From Micavibrio sp. UBA6929 (lineage in GTDB: Bacteria; Pseudomonadota; Alphaproteobacteria; Micavibrionales; Micavibrionaceae): a stretch of DNA of 64,000 nt. Shown here piece by piece: positions 47,904-55,524 of the stretch. Position numbers and translations under genes: made by a program. Positions within the stretch are counted from its first letter, which is position 1, and the number at the start of each line of letters is the position of its first letter. The notes beneath the pieces were generated by a model. That model did no database searches, was not told where the DNA came from, and saw only the letters and a program-made list of their open reading frames with translations. The stretch spans positions 211,386 to 275,385 of the forward strand of contig DKAJ01000009.1 in the NCBI GenBank assembly GCA_002448815.1, in the 5' to 3' direction.

Positions 47904-49185
47904 TGATATGTCCTTCCTTTTTAATGAGGCGCCATAACAGCGCAGCAGATAAAAACTTGATAACACAAGGCACTGCCGCATACGCGATCAGCAACGCCCT
48001 TAGCGCAGCATCACTATTGTCCTGACCAGCCTTAAAGCCTACAAAATCCAAAGCCATAAATGCCCCGCCAGCAGCAACAGCCATGGCGATTTTTGGTAAA
48101 AGGGCAAGCATGGCGTAATGTTGGCTGGCCGAAGCGCTTTTCTTTTGTGCGGTTATGCGTCCCGCAATCAAAGCCGGGGGCAGCGCCAAATCCGCGCCCA
48201 ATGCAATGCCCGATAAGATGCAAACAGCACCATAAATCCAAACGTCACCAGACGACACAAGCAACGCTCCACAAAACGTGACAATCGATAACAACATGGC
48301 ATAAAGCCACACGCGGTACAGATTATGTTTGCGCGCCAGCATCCCCCATGCCCCCATAAAAAGCGCACCAGATATAAAGTATAGTGATAAGAAAAGCCCT
48401 GTGAAGCTCTCGGCGTTTAGGTAATCACGAATAAAGAATAACACCAAAACCGCAGGCAGGGACGCTGATAAAAACGACAGAAAGGTCAGTGCAAAAAAGG
48501 ATCGATTTTCGCCAAATAAGATAGACCATATTTGAAAAGGGGAAGGCACACTGCTTGTTTTGCTGCGCTGTTTATTGGCGCTGAAATTACGCATGAAAGC
48601 TTGAAACAAAGGCAGGGCGCAGGTCATGAATGCCGCAAACACACAGAAGAAAATAATGAAGGCCGTATGCGCAGAGATGTATGATTGTAACGTCGCAGGC
48701 AAAAGCGCCGCAACCAGCAATCCACCCAGACCGATGCCTTCGCGCCAAGACGATATGCGCGCGCGCTGTTTATCGTTATCCTTCCAAAGCCCGCCCATCA
48801 TATTAACCAAGATGCTGATGATGCTAAATCCTGTAGTGGCGAGTGCCATAAAAAGGGCAAACCATAAAAGCGTTACAGACGGGTGCGGCGGACCAAAGCA
48901 AAGTCCGGCAATGCCGATCGTTAACGCCGCCGCGCCAATATACAAAAGCGCAGCATGCTTATCAGATTTGCGATCAGCGATATATCCAATAACTGGGTCT
49001 TGCAAGGCATCAATCAGGCGTATAATCAACAAGACAACGCCCAGTGCGCCGACATCCAAACTAAACTGTAGCGCATAAAAATCCGGCATATGTATATATA
49101 GGGGTAACCCCGCAAAAGACAGCGGAAGAGCGATCAGACTGTAATGTACAAGCGCACGTTTCGTTGGGGCGGTGTGTTCATTCAT
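47854..49185 (-). CDS. MFS transporter, MelB/GPH-type
   Basis: The 443-residue integral membrane protein has about 12 hydrophobic helices. The N-terminal RLIDALQDPVIGYIADRKSDK loop is characteristic of the glycoside-pentoside-hexuronide:cation symporter branch, and a long central loop begins NKQRSKTSSVPSPF. Relatives in this gene set have no known substrate; lipid or precursor movement would fit the neighbours. It overlaps the chalcone-isomerase-like gene by 4 bp (ATGA). Confidence 0.85.
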   Translation of the reverse strand: MNEHTAPTKRALVHYSLIALPLSFAGLPLYIHMPDFYALQFSLDVGALGVVLLIIRLIDALQDPVIGYIADRKSDKHAALLYIGAAALTIGIAGLCFGPPHPSVTLLWFALFMALATTGFSIISILVNMMGGLWKDNDKQRARISSWREGIGLGGLLVAALLPATLQSYISAHTAFIIFFCVFAAFMTCALPLFQAFMRNFSANKQRSKTSSVPSPFQIWSILFGENRSFFALTFLSFLSASLPAVLVLFFIRDYLNAESFTGLFLSLYFISGALFMGAWGMLARKHNLYRVWLYAMLLSIVTFCGALLVSSGDVWIYGAVCILSGIALGADLALPPALIAGRITAQKKSASASQHYAMLALLPKIAMAVAAGGAFMALDFVGFKAGQDNSDAALRALLIAYAAVPCVIKFLSAALLWRLIKKEGHINEHTERSTHHGTAHIS

Positions 49186-49700
49186 GATCCCCCCAATAAC
49201 TCTGCGCGCAAGCTTGGGGCGCTTGTTTTTTGGCTAAGCCATATATCAAAAAAGCGCTTCTCAAATTCACGGGATTTAACACGACCGATTTCTGTTGATC
49301 CGTTGAAAAAGATCGTTTCCCCATTACCGCGATAGATACTGGTTAAATGAGTTTCCTTATCGACATCAGGAAAAATTTCAACCATTTGTGCGTGCCAATC
49401 GGCCAGTGTAATTTCGTCATTGAAACCTTGCTTGCGCATTTCTTCAATCGATTTATCGGCAATTTTCTGCCCCGAAAGATTCCGCAGATACGAAAGTTGC
49501 AGGGCATACGGCTGGTCAGCATCCCATCTGCCGTTTGGCGCATACAGCGCAGCATCATATAAATCCCACAGCATAAACGTAAAACGCCCCTCACCGACTT
49601 TTTCAGCGTTAGGGATATGCTGCTTGATAGCATCAGAAGCATGAGCAGGCGTAACCCCGATCATTGCCAGCAAACAGACTGTGCGCACAACATTACGCAT
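49182..49700 (-). CDS. Chalcone-isomerase-like periplasmic protein
   Basis: This 172-residue protein starts with a signal peptide (MRNVVRTVCLLAMIGVTPAHASDA), then a chalcone-isomerase-like fold (GEGRFTFMLWDLYDAALYAPNG; YALQLSYLRNLSGQKIADKSIEEMRKQG). Bacterial members (PF16036-like) are thought to bind fatty acids rather than isomerise flavonoids. The ATG at 49700 overlaps the CFA-family stop by 8 bp; the open frame continues further upstream without homology. A fatty-acid carrier role next to a lipid methyltransferase is an inference. Confidence 0.8.
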   Translation of the reverse strand: MRNVVRTVCLLAMIGVTPAHASDAIKQHIPNAEKVGEGRFTFMLWDLYDAALYAPNGRWDADQPYALQLSYLRNLSGQKIADKSIEEMRKQGFNDEITLADWHAQMVEIFPDVDKETHLTSIYRGNGETIFFNGSTEIGRVKSREFEKRFFDIWLSQKTSAPSLRAELLGGS

Positions 49701-50853
49701 GGCACAATTCCACTTGCATAACATCAGTTCTGTTGGCACGAAAACCTGCGATACACCCCGCCAGATAAAAACGCCACAATCGAATGAAGCCCTCATCATA
49801 TCCCATATTTAAGATCTGATCGCGATGCGCATCAAAGGCCTTGAGCCATTCCTCAAGGGTGCGGGCATAATCATGGCCAAAGAAAAAGGGATTATCGCAG
49901 CGCAAGCCCGCTGCTTGTGCCTCGGCGCGAAACCGCGATGGACTTGGCAACATGCCGCCAGGAAAAATAAAACTGCGAATAAAGTCACCACCTTTGCGGT
50001 ATCTGGGGAAGTCATGGTCATTCATTGTAATAGTTTGAATAACGGCCTTACCGTTCTGTTTCAAAAGCGCAGCAATCTTTTCAAAATAGGTCTTCCAGTA
50101 CTTTTCACCAACGGCTTCGAACATCTCGATGGATACGATGCTGTCGAATTTGCCGTTTTGATGGCGGTAATCTTCCAAGGCAATCTGCGCACTTTGCCCC
50201 AACCTGTCTGAGGCATATGCGTGCTGCTCATCTGATAGGGTGATGCCTTTAATGTTATAATCGCCGCGCTGAAGGGCGCGATCGGCAAAACCGCCCCATC
50301 CGCATCCAATCTCAAGCAGATCACCAGAGTGTGCATCTAAACAATCAACGATGCGGTCATATTTATTGTGTTGCGCCTCGCTAAGGCTTTCATGTTGATT
50401 TTTGTAAATCGCCGCCGAATACGTCATCGTCGGATCCAGCCATAATTTATAAAAGTCATTGCCTAAATCATAGTGGGCGTGAATATTTCTGCGGCTTCCC
50501 GCCAGCGTATTAAGACGCATCAAATACGACAGCATCGAAGCCGTACGCGAAAGCGGGTGACCGACAATTAATTGATCCATCGCCGAGCGATTAATCAGCC
50601 CAAGCGTCGTCAGCCCAACCAGATTATCCGTATCCCATTTCCCTGATCGGTAATCTTCGGCAAGGCCAATATCCCCTTTGTGAATCAGGTTGGTGACAAC
50701 GCTCCAGTCTTTGAATTCCATGTGGGCGTGTTCGCCGGTATTCTTGCCTTCGAATGTGCGGCTTTTACCATCGGGGGTAACGATAGTCAGGCTGCCCGAT
50801 TCGATGCTATCCAGCTTTTTAAATATTTGATCTGCGGCAAGTTTAGCGTACAT
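49693..50853 (-). CDS. Cyclopropane-fatty-acid synthase family methyltransferase
   Basis: The 386-residue SAM-dependent methyltransferase has the CFA landmarks NIHAHYDLGNDFYKLWLDPTM, TYSAAIY, LLEIGCGWGGFADRAL (SAM loop), GITLSDEQHAYA and IFPGGMLPSPSRF. It would methylate or cyclopropanate double bonds in membrane phospholipid acyl chains. In related clusters a CFA-family enzyme is part of an oxidative-stress-induced lipid modification, including furan fatty acid formation in Rhodobacter. That exact product is not shown here. A 16-bp palindrome lies 45 nt upstream of the ATG, suggesting an internal promoter. Confidence 0.9.
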   Translation of the reverse strand: MYAKLAADQIFKKLDSIESGSLTIVTPDGKSRTFEGKNTGEHAHMEFKDWSVVTNLIHKGDIGLAEDYRSGKWDTDNLVGLTTLGLINRSAMDQLIVGHPLSRTASMLSYLMRLNTLAGSRRNIHAHYDLGNDFYKLWLDPTMTYSAAIYKNQHESLSEAQHNKYDRIVDCLDAHSGDLLEIGCGWGGFADRALQRGDYNIKGITLSDEQHAYASDRLGQSAQIALEDYRHQNGKFDSIVSIEMFEAVGEKYWKTYFEKIAALLKQNGKAVIQTITMNDHDFPRYRKGGDFIRSFIFPGGMLPSPSRFRAEAQAAGLRCDNPFFFGHDYARTLEEWLKAFDAHRDQILNMGYDEGFIRLWRFYLAGCIAGFRANRTDVMQVELCHA

Positions 50854-50898
50854 ATTTTCACCTTATAATGATTTGTATAAACATGCGCTTACACAATA

Positions 50899-50914
50899 AT
50901 TACAAATTTGTAAT
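50899..50914. promoter_or_regulatory. Perfect 16-bp palindrome upstream of the CFA-family gene
   Basis: ATTACAAATTTGTAAT is a perfect dyad of the form ATTACA-N4-TGTAAT. It contains the stop codon of the DUF1365 gene and ends 45 nt before the CFA-family ATG. A sister site with identical arms and identical spacing precedes the FAD-oxidase gene. On the minus strand TTGTAA inside the palindrome and TTTATA 18 bp on could form a promoter. Confidence 0.65.
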
Positions 50915-51679
50915 ATTGCGCGTGGCAGAGGTTTTCTTATTTCTTTGCAGGGGTTTAGGAATATATTTAATGCCTTTTAATACGACCTTCAGCGCCTGCC
51001 AGTGTATGAGTGTAATGGCCTTGAGCGTAACAAGCGGATACATCCAAAATGCCTTGCGAATGTTGGTTTCATTCATCGGGCGCAGCGCGCCATACAGCGC
51101 CGTCGCAAGTTGCTTGCGCCCATCGGCCGCAAAATAATGCACGGCAATGTTGCACTGATCGCCGGACATATCAAACCGGAATTCATAATGCCCATCGCGC
51201 GGTAGAAAGGGTGAAACGTGAAAGAGTTTTTCGCCCTGCAAGATATCGTTATCTTGAATGGGACTGCGATCAGCATGCGCACAAAGATATGTATGCGTTT
51301 CACCGAATGTGTTGTTGACCTCGCACAAAACGGCGCGTATCTGTCCATTGTGATCATGGCAAAGCCAAAAGCTGACGGGGTTAAAAACATACCCAAAGAT
51401 ACGCGGCATGCACATAAGGGTGATCTCGCCATTGGCCTCGGTGATATTATATGTATCAAGAATACTGCGCGCCCAGTTCTCAAGATCAGAACCATCACGC
51501 GCCCCGTGGTCGACTTCATAAAAACTGATCGCCGCAGGCCGGTTCAGAGGCAAGCCCATATTCTGGAGTTTCGAAAGGGGTAAGGCAAGATAATAAATAC
51601 CATAGTTAAACGCATTCACTTTCGGGAACAGGCGCTTATGCATAACGCGGCCAAACATAATGGCAAGCTTTATTCCCAT
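50900..51679 (-). CDS. DUF1365 protein
   Basis: This 259-residue protein shows the DUF1365 pattern: VMHKRLFPKVNAFNYGIYYLALPL, ITLMCMPRIFGYVFNPVSFWLC (the conserved FNPVSF), FGETHTYLC and KLFHVSPFLPRDGHYEF. The family is strictly associated with COG2907 FAD oxidases and CFA-family methyltransferases; its biochemical role is unknown. It overlaps the FAD-oxidase gene by 10 bp. Confidence 0.9.
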   Translation of the reverse strand: MGIKLAIMFGRVMHKRLFPKVNAFNYGIYYLALPLSKLQNMGLPLNRPAAISFYEVDHGARDGSDLENWARSILDTYNITEANGEITLMCMPRIFGYVFNPVSFWLCHDHNGQIRAVLCEVNNTFGETHTYLCAHADRSPIQDNDILQGEKLFHVSPFLPRDGHYEFRFDMSGDQCNIAVHYFAADGRKQLATALYGALRPMNETNIRKAFWMYPLVTLKAITLIHWQALKVVLKGIKYIPKPLQRNKKTSATRNITNL

Positions 51680-52914
51680 GGAATGGAAACTCCCATTTGT
51701 TTTGCGATATTGACGGCGCTAAGAAGGCCATCTTCATGAAAACCATAGCGCTGATACGCCCCGCAAAACCAAAGGCCGTTTTCGCCTTGTATCTCAGGTA
51801 TGCGCTGCTGCGCTTGTATAGCATCCAAATTAAATATGGGATGACTAAAGACATGCTCATCATGAATAAGATCAGGGCTTGGACGGCGCTCGGGGTTGAG
51901 CGTTACAATAACGGGCGTTTCGCTGCCAAGGGGTTGAAGATTATTCATCCAATAACTTAGTGCCACCGCTGGGTTTTTGTCTTTTTTATCTTCCGACAGG
52001 TAAATCCAACTTGCCCATGTTTTGGTGTTTTGGGGCATGAAGCTGTCATCGCTGTGTAAAATAACCGTGTTGTCTTGATAAGAAAAAGCGCCAATAATTT
52101 CATGCTGGCGGGGCGAAAGATCATCACACAATGTTACGGCTTCATCCGCGTGACAGGCAAAGATAACCTGATCAAAACACTGGACTTGGCCGTTCGTATC
52201 TTTGACTTCCCACAGGTCATTGCGCGGCGTGACCTTTACGGCGCCGCAATTGATCTGAATTTTATCCTTAAAGCTCTCGGTTAGCCTTTTCACGTATTCT
52301 TGTGATCCCCCCTCGACGGTGTACCATTGCGGGCGGTTAACCAGATTAAGCAAGCCATGATTTTTGAAGAATTGCAAAAAAGTGCGCGCGGGAAATGACA
52401 AGATTGTTTCCAAAGGGCAGCTCCAGATTGCTGCGCCCATGGCCAGTAGATAATAGTCTTTGAACCATTGCCCCATGTTCAAATCTTCCAGACATTGGCC
52501 AAGGGTGATGGACGGATCTTTGTCGATATAGCCAAGTGCGGCTTTGTTAAATTTGGTAATATCACGCAGCATCTTCCAATATGATGGGCGTAGCATGTTG
52601 CGCGCGGCCAACAGATCATTCGAAGAATATTCCAGCCATCCTTGATTGATGCTGACCCCAAAGGACATATTGCTTTTCACATATGGTACATCCAGTTGCT
52701 TGAATAAGCCCAGCAAGTTTGGGTAGTTCCAGTTATTAAAAACAATAAAACCCGTATCAACAGCAATATCCTGCCCATTCAGATGAACAGTTTTCGTGCG
52801 GCTGTGCCCGCCGATATATCCATTTTTCTCATAAAGCGTAATATCATGATGGCCCTTCAGCAAATATGCTGCGCCAAGACCGGATATGCCTGTACCAATA
52901 ATAGCCGTTTTCAT
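51670..52914 (-). CDS. FAD-dependent oxidoreductase, COG2907 amine-oxidase-like
   Basis: The flavoprotein is 414 residues. The N-terminal dinucleotide-binding loop is MKTAIIGTGISGLGAAYLLKG, followed by ITLYEKNGYIGGHSRT. The C-terminal FAD contact is GLWFCGAYQRYGFHEDGLLSAVNIA. QVIFACHADEAVTLCDD is typical of the COG2907 family. It is linked to membrane lipid oxidation or desaturation because of its fixed partnership with DUF1365 and CFA-family proteins. The ATG at 52914 begins the FAD motif; the frame extends to 52938 without homology. A palindrome sits 45 nt upstream. Confidence 0.9.
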   Translation of the reverse strand: MKTAIIGTGISGLGAAYLLKGHHDITLYEKNGYIGGHSRTKTVHLNGQDIAVDTGFIVFNNWNYPNLLGLFKQLDVPYVKSNMSFGVSINQGWLEYSSNDLLAARNMLRPSYWKMLRDITKFNKAALGYIDKDPSITLGQCLEDLNMGQWFKDYYLLAMGAAIWSCPLETILSFPARTFLQFFKNHGLLNLVNRPQWYTVEGGSQEYVKRLTESFKDKIQINCGAVKVTPRNDLWEVKDTNGQVQCFDQVIFACHADEAVTLCDDLSPRQHEIIGAFSYQDNTVILHSDDSFMPQNTKTWASWIYLSEDKKDKNPAVALSYWMNNLQPLGSETPVIVTLNPERRPSPDLIHDEHVFSHPIFNLDAIQAQQRIPEIQGENGLWFCGAYQRYGFHEDGLLSAVNIAKQMGVSIPWE

Positions 52915-52959
52915 GAAACCATTATCAATGATCGACACTTACAAATCTATGGGCTCAAT

Positions 52960-52975
52960 ATTACAATTGTGTAAT
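52960..52975. promoter_or_regulatory. 16-bp palindrome upstream of the FAD-oxidase gene
   Basis: ATTACAATTGTGTAAT has perfect ATTACA/TGTAAT arms around four central bases. It includes the stop codon of the histidine kinase gene and ends 45 nt before the FAD-oxidase ATG, the same geometry as the site at 50899-50914. It is a probable operator for a dimeric regulator. Confidence 0.65.
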
Positions 52976-54265
52976 GATCTGAAATCCGTTTGGTGTGTTG
53001 TGTGCGCTGACTGTCCCGTTATGAAGCTTAATAACCGCAGCCACCAAGCTTAAACCAAGACCTGTGCCTTGTTGACTGCGGCTTTTATCCGCGCGGTAAA
53101 AACGGTGGAACAGTTTGGGCAGATCATGTTCATCAACCATGACACTGCTATTTTCAATGCGAACATGGATAGCGTTATCTTGCTTTGTCGCGTTGAGCGT
53201 AATGATGCCATCCTCGGGTGTGTATTTGATTGCATTATCGATGATGTTGGCAAATGCCTGAAACAATAAATCACGATCACCGTTCAGCGTAGCACGTTCA
53301 ATATCGCAGTTGATTGTAATGTGCTTATCTTCGGCCAAAGGTTCATAAAATTCGATGACATCTGTCAGAACCGTATCAATGTCCAGCACCTGAAACTGTG
53401 AGCGCTGTTGCTCAGTTTCGATGCGCGAGATCCGCAGCAAAGCATTAAAGGTACTTAAAATCTGATCAGCCTCATTCAAAAGCTTGGCATATTCTTCATG
53501 CTCAGGTTGTCTTTTTTGTAAGGCATCAATGTGGCTGCGCATCCGCGTAAGCGGTGTGCGCAGATCATGGGCGATATTATCAGAAACCTGCCGCACGCCA
53601 TGCATAAGCTCTTCTATACGATCTAAAAGCAAGTTGAGGACAACGCCGACATTGCTCAGGTCGTCCCAACGTGCACTGACTTCAACGCGGCGCGAAAGGT
53701 CGCCTGTATGAATAATGTCAGAGGCAGTGCTGGCAATATTATTGGTGCCGTTCACAACAAAGATACTGATAATATAGCTAACGAACACAACAATCATGAC
53801 AAAGGCGATACTGGCGATGCCAATCCATTGCATGAAATCATAGTCATTGGCCATATCCGTGATGTCAGTGGCCACCATAATTTTATGATCATTCTGCAGT
53901 GTATGAACGCGCGCGGCATATCGCTTATCGTTTTCAGGCATGCGCAAAACAAGCAGACCTTCGACGAAAAACTTTTGCGGCGCCGATAAAGATGCTGGTA
54001 ATTCTGCGTTGCTATCAAGGGGGATATAAAGCCTGCTATCATCCACGGGCTGGGGCGGAATGTCGCCCAAAGTCTCGATATACTTGATTTCAGAATCAAT
54101 GACGGCTTGTGCACTGTGAACCAAATGCCCCTTGGCGAAATAGTTAATAAAATAACCTAGCGTCACAGCCACCGCGCCGCACAGCACAGTAAAAAGCAGT
54201 GCCATCATAAAGCTAGAGCTTTTGGCATAGCGTCGGCGATTAGTCGTCAATGATATATCCTGCAC
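52961..54265 (-). CDS. Sensor histidine kinase (HAMP, HisKA, HATPase_c)
   Basis: The 434-residue kinase has two membrane helices (MMALLFTVLCGAVAVTLGYFI and WIGIASIAFVMIVVFVSYII) flanking a periplasmic domain of about 110 residues. A HAMP region follows, then the H-box SDNIAHDLRTPLTRM with His233. The ATP-binding N-box is FANIIDNAIKYTPEDG and the G-box GTGLGLSLVAAVIKLHNG. It is a class I OmpR-partner kinase; the input signal is unknown. Its start overlaps the response regulator gene by 26 bp. Confidence 0.93.
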   Translation of the reverse strand: MQDISLTTNRRRYAKSSSFMMALLFTVLCGAVAVTLGYFINYFAKGHLVHSAQAVIDSEIKYIETLGDIPPQPVDDSRLYIPLDSNAELPASLSAPQKFFVEGLLVLRMPENDKRYAARVHTLQNDHKIMVATDITDMANDYDFMQWIGIASIAFVMIVVFVSYIISIFVVNGTNNIASTASDIIHTGDLSRRVEVSARWDDLSNVGVVLNLLLDRIEELMHGVRQVSDNIAHDLRTPLTRMRSHIDALQKRQPEHEEYAKLLNEADQILSTFNALLRISRIETEQQRSQFQVLDIDTVLTDVIEFYEPLAEDKHITINCDIERATLNGDRDLLFQAFANIIDNAIKYTPEDGIITLNATKQDNAIHVRIENSSVMVDEHDLPKLFHRFYRADKSRSQQGTGLGLSLVAAVIKLHNGTVSAHNTPNGFQIITQL

Positions 54266-54917
54266 CGCGCACTGTCCTTATAAGTGACGTTGAAAAGCCT
54301 TTGTCTATTTTACTGCGTAGACGGCTGATGTGAACATCAATGACATTGGTTTGTGGGTCAAAGTGATAATCCCATACATTTTCCAGCAGCATTGTTCTTG
54401 TCACGACTTTGCCTTTGTTCCTAAGGATATATTCCAGTAAAGAAAACTCGCGCGATTGCAGGTCAATATCCTTGCCCTGCCGTGTTACGCGGCGTGCCAA
54501 TAGATCCATTTCCAAATCACCAGCGCACATTTTCGTGTCCGCCCCGTCGGCGCTCTGGGCGCTGCGCCGCGCTAAAATCTCAATGCGCGCAAGCAACTCT
54601 TCAAAGGCAAAGGGCTTAACCAGATAGTCATCCCCGCCAGAGCGCAAACCTTTAACGCGGTCATCCACCTCGCCTAATGCGCTTAAGATCAAGGCCGGTG
54701 TTGTATTGCCGGCACCGCGTAGCGTTTTAATGATCGTCAGCCCATCAAGCGCAGGCAACATACGATCAACTATGAGAGCATCATAATATTCAGTCGTCGC
54801 CAAAAACAGACCGTCTTTGCCATTGTCTGCATGATCGATAATATAACCAGCCTCTTGCATGCCTTTAGACACATAAGATGCAACCTGTGCGTCATCTTCA
54901 ATAAGCAGTAATTTCAT
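54240..54917 (-). CDS. OmpR/PhoB-family response regulator
   Basis: The 225-residue regulator has a receiver domain with acidic pocket LLIEDDAQ, phospho-acceptor Asp51 in ALIVDRMLPALDG, and the conserved lysine in YLVKPFAFEEL. A winged-helix output domain follows (LQSREFSLLEYILRNKGKVVTR; VIDVHISRLRSKID; IRTVRGAGYIID). It is the first gene of the long minus-strand run. It may control the downstream lipid/photolyase genes, possibly through the palindromes in the operon, but OmpR-type sites are usually direct repeats rather than palindromes. ATG 54917 begins the receiver domain. Confidence 0.93.
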   Translation of the reverse strand: MKLLLIEDDAQVASYVSKGMQEAGYIIDHADNGKDGLFLATTEYYDALIVDRMLPALDGLTIIKTLRGAGNTTPALILSALGEVDDRVKGLRSGGDDYLVKPFAFEELLARIEILARRSAQSADGADTKMCAGDLEMDLLARRVTRQGKDIDLQSREFSLLEYILRNKGKVVTRTMLLENVWDYHFDPQTNVIDVHISRLRSKIDKGFSTSLIRTVRGAGYIIDD

Positions 54918-55524
54918 GATCGTAATCTCATGTCCCATCTATTGCGCAATGCAATTACAATACATGAGATCCCAGAATTTTCATACCAGAGGTTATGACT
55001 TAAATGTGATGCTGACCGAAAAGGAGGACTGCAAGTGCGCCGTAAAACAACTAGACCACTGTTAAGTATGATGAAAACGACAGATTTGCGTGAATGGCAG
55101 GGGTTGTAGTCGAGAGATAACTATTCTCTGTTTAAATCATGATGAAATGTAGTCACTTTAGAAATCATTTTGCCCAACCAAAAGTTTGAGAACTGTTTCC
55201 ACAGTTGCACACGTTCGAGCCTTTAAACAATAAAATGCATTGTGCTTATAAAAAAATATAGGCCATTTGTTTCGTGTGGATTGCCAGCCGATCAACAGGC
55301 TGAAAAGGCGCACGTTTATTATGTTTTTCTGATATAATCAAGGCAATATTACACCGTATTTGAGATGTTTTAGAAACCCAAAAGGTAATATGTATAATTT
55401 TTTGTGTTGACATTTTATTTCTATGATAATAGATATCAAGCAATCATATTATACAAATTAATAAATTAATAAAACAATGCTGCTTTTATACAAAAGTGGA
55501 CTGAGTAACTTCTGGGAGTAAAAC
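54918..55524. promoter_or_regulatory. 607-bp divergent intergenic region between the two-component operon and prkA
   Basis: The region must contain promoters for the minus-strand regulator operon and for prkA. Visible items are a half-site TGTAAT (minus strand) about 36 nt before the regulator ATG and a dyad AGAGA-N7-TCTCT near 55115-55131. GGGAG precedes the prkA ATG by 8 nt. No sigma54 site of correct spacing was found, although prkA/yeaG genes elsewhere are often sigma54- or stress-controlled. Apart from the possible 24-codon reading frame listed separately I see no gene. Confidence 0.4.
55035..55109 (+). CDS. Possible small ORF of 24 codons
   Basis: A GTG at 55035 is preceded by an unusually strong Shine-Dalgarno, AAGGAGGA, 6 nt upstream, and gives a 24-residue frame rich in basic residues (MRRKTTRPLLSMMKTTDLRE...) ending at TAG 55109. 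No homology is recognisable. It could be a leader peptide for a regulator or chance. Confidence 0.2.
   Translation: MRRKTTRPLLSMMKTTDLREWQGL

Noticed and set aside
52961..54917. Idea that the two palindromes are simply OmpR-type response-regulator sites
   Set aside because: OmpR/PhoB-type regulators usually bind direct repeats; the perfect inverted symmetry fits another regulator class better, so I left the regulator unnamed.
55095..55109. TGGCA...TTG resembling a sigma54 promoter upstream of prkA
   Set aside because: The spacing between the two elements is 2 bp too short for a -24/-12 promoter.
55246..55443. 65-codon minus-strand frame in the prkA upstream region
   Set aside because: It has no ribosome-binding site, no recognisable motif and strong AT bias; probably chance.
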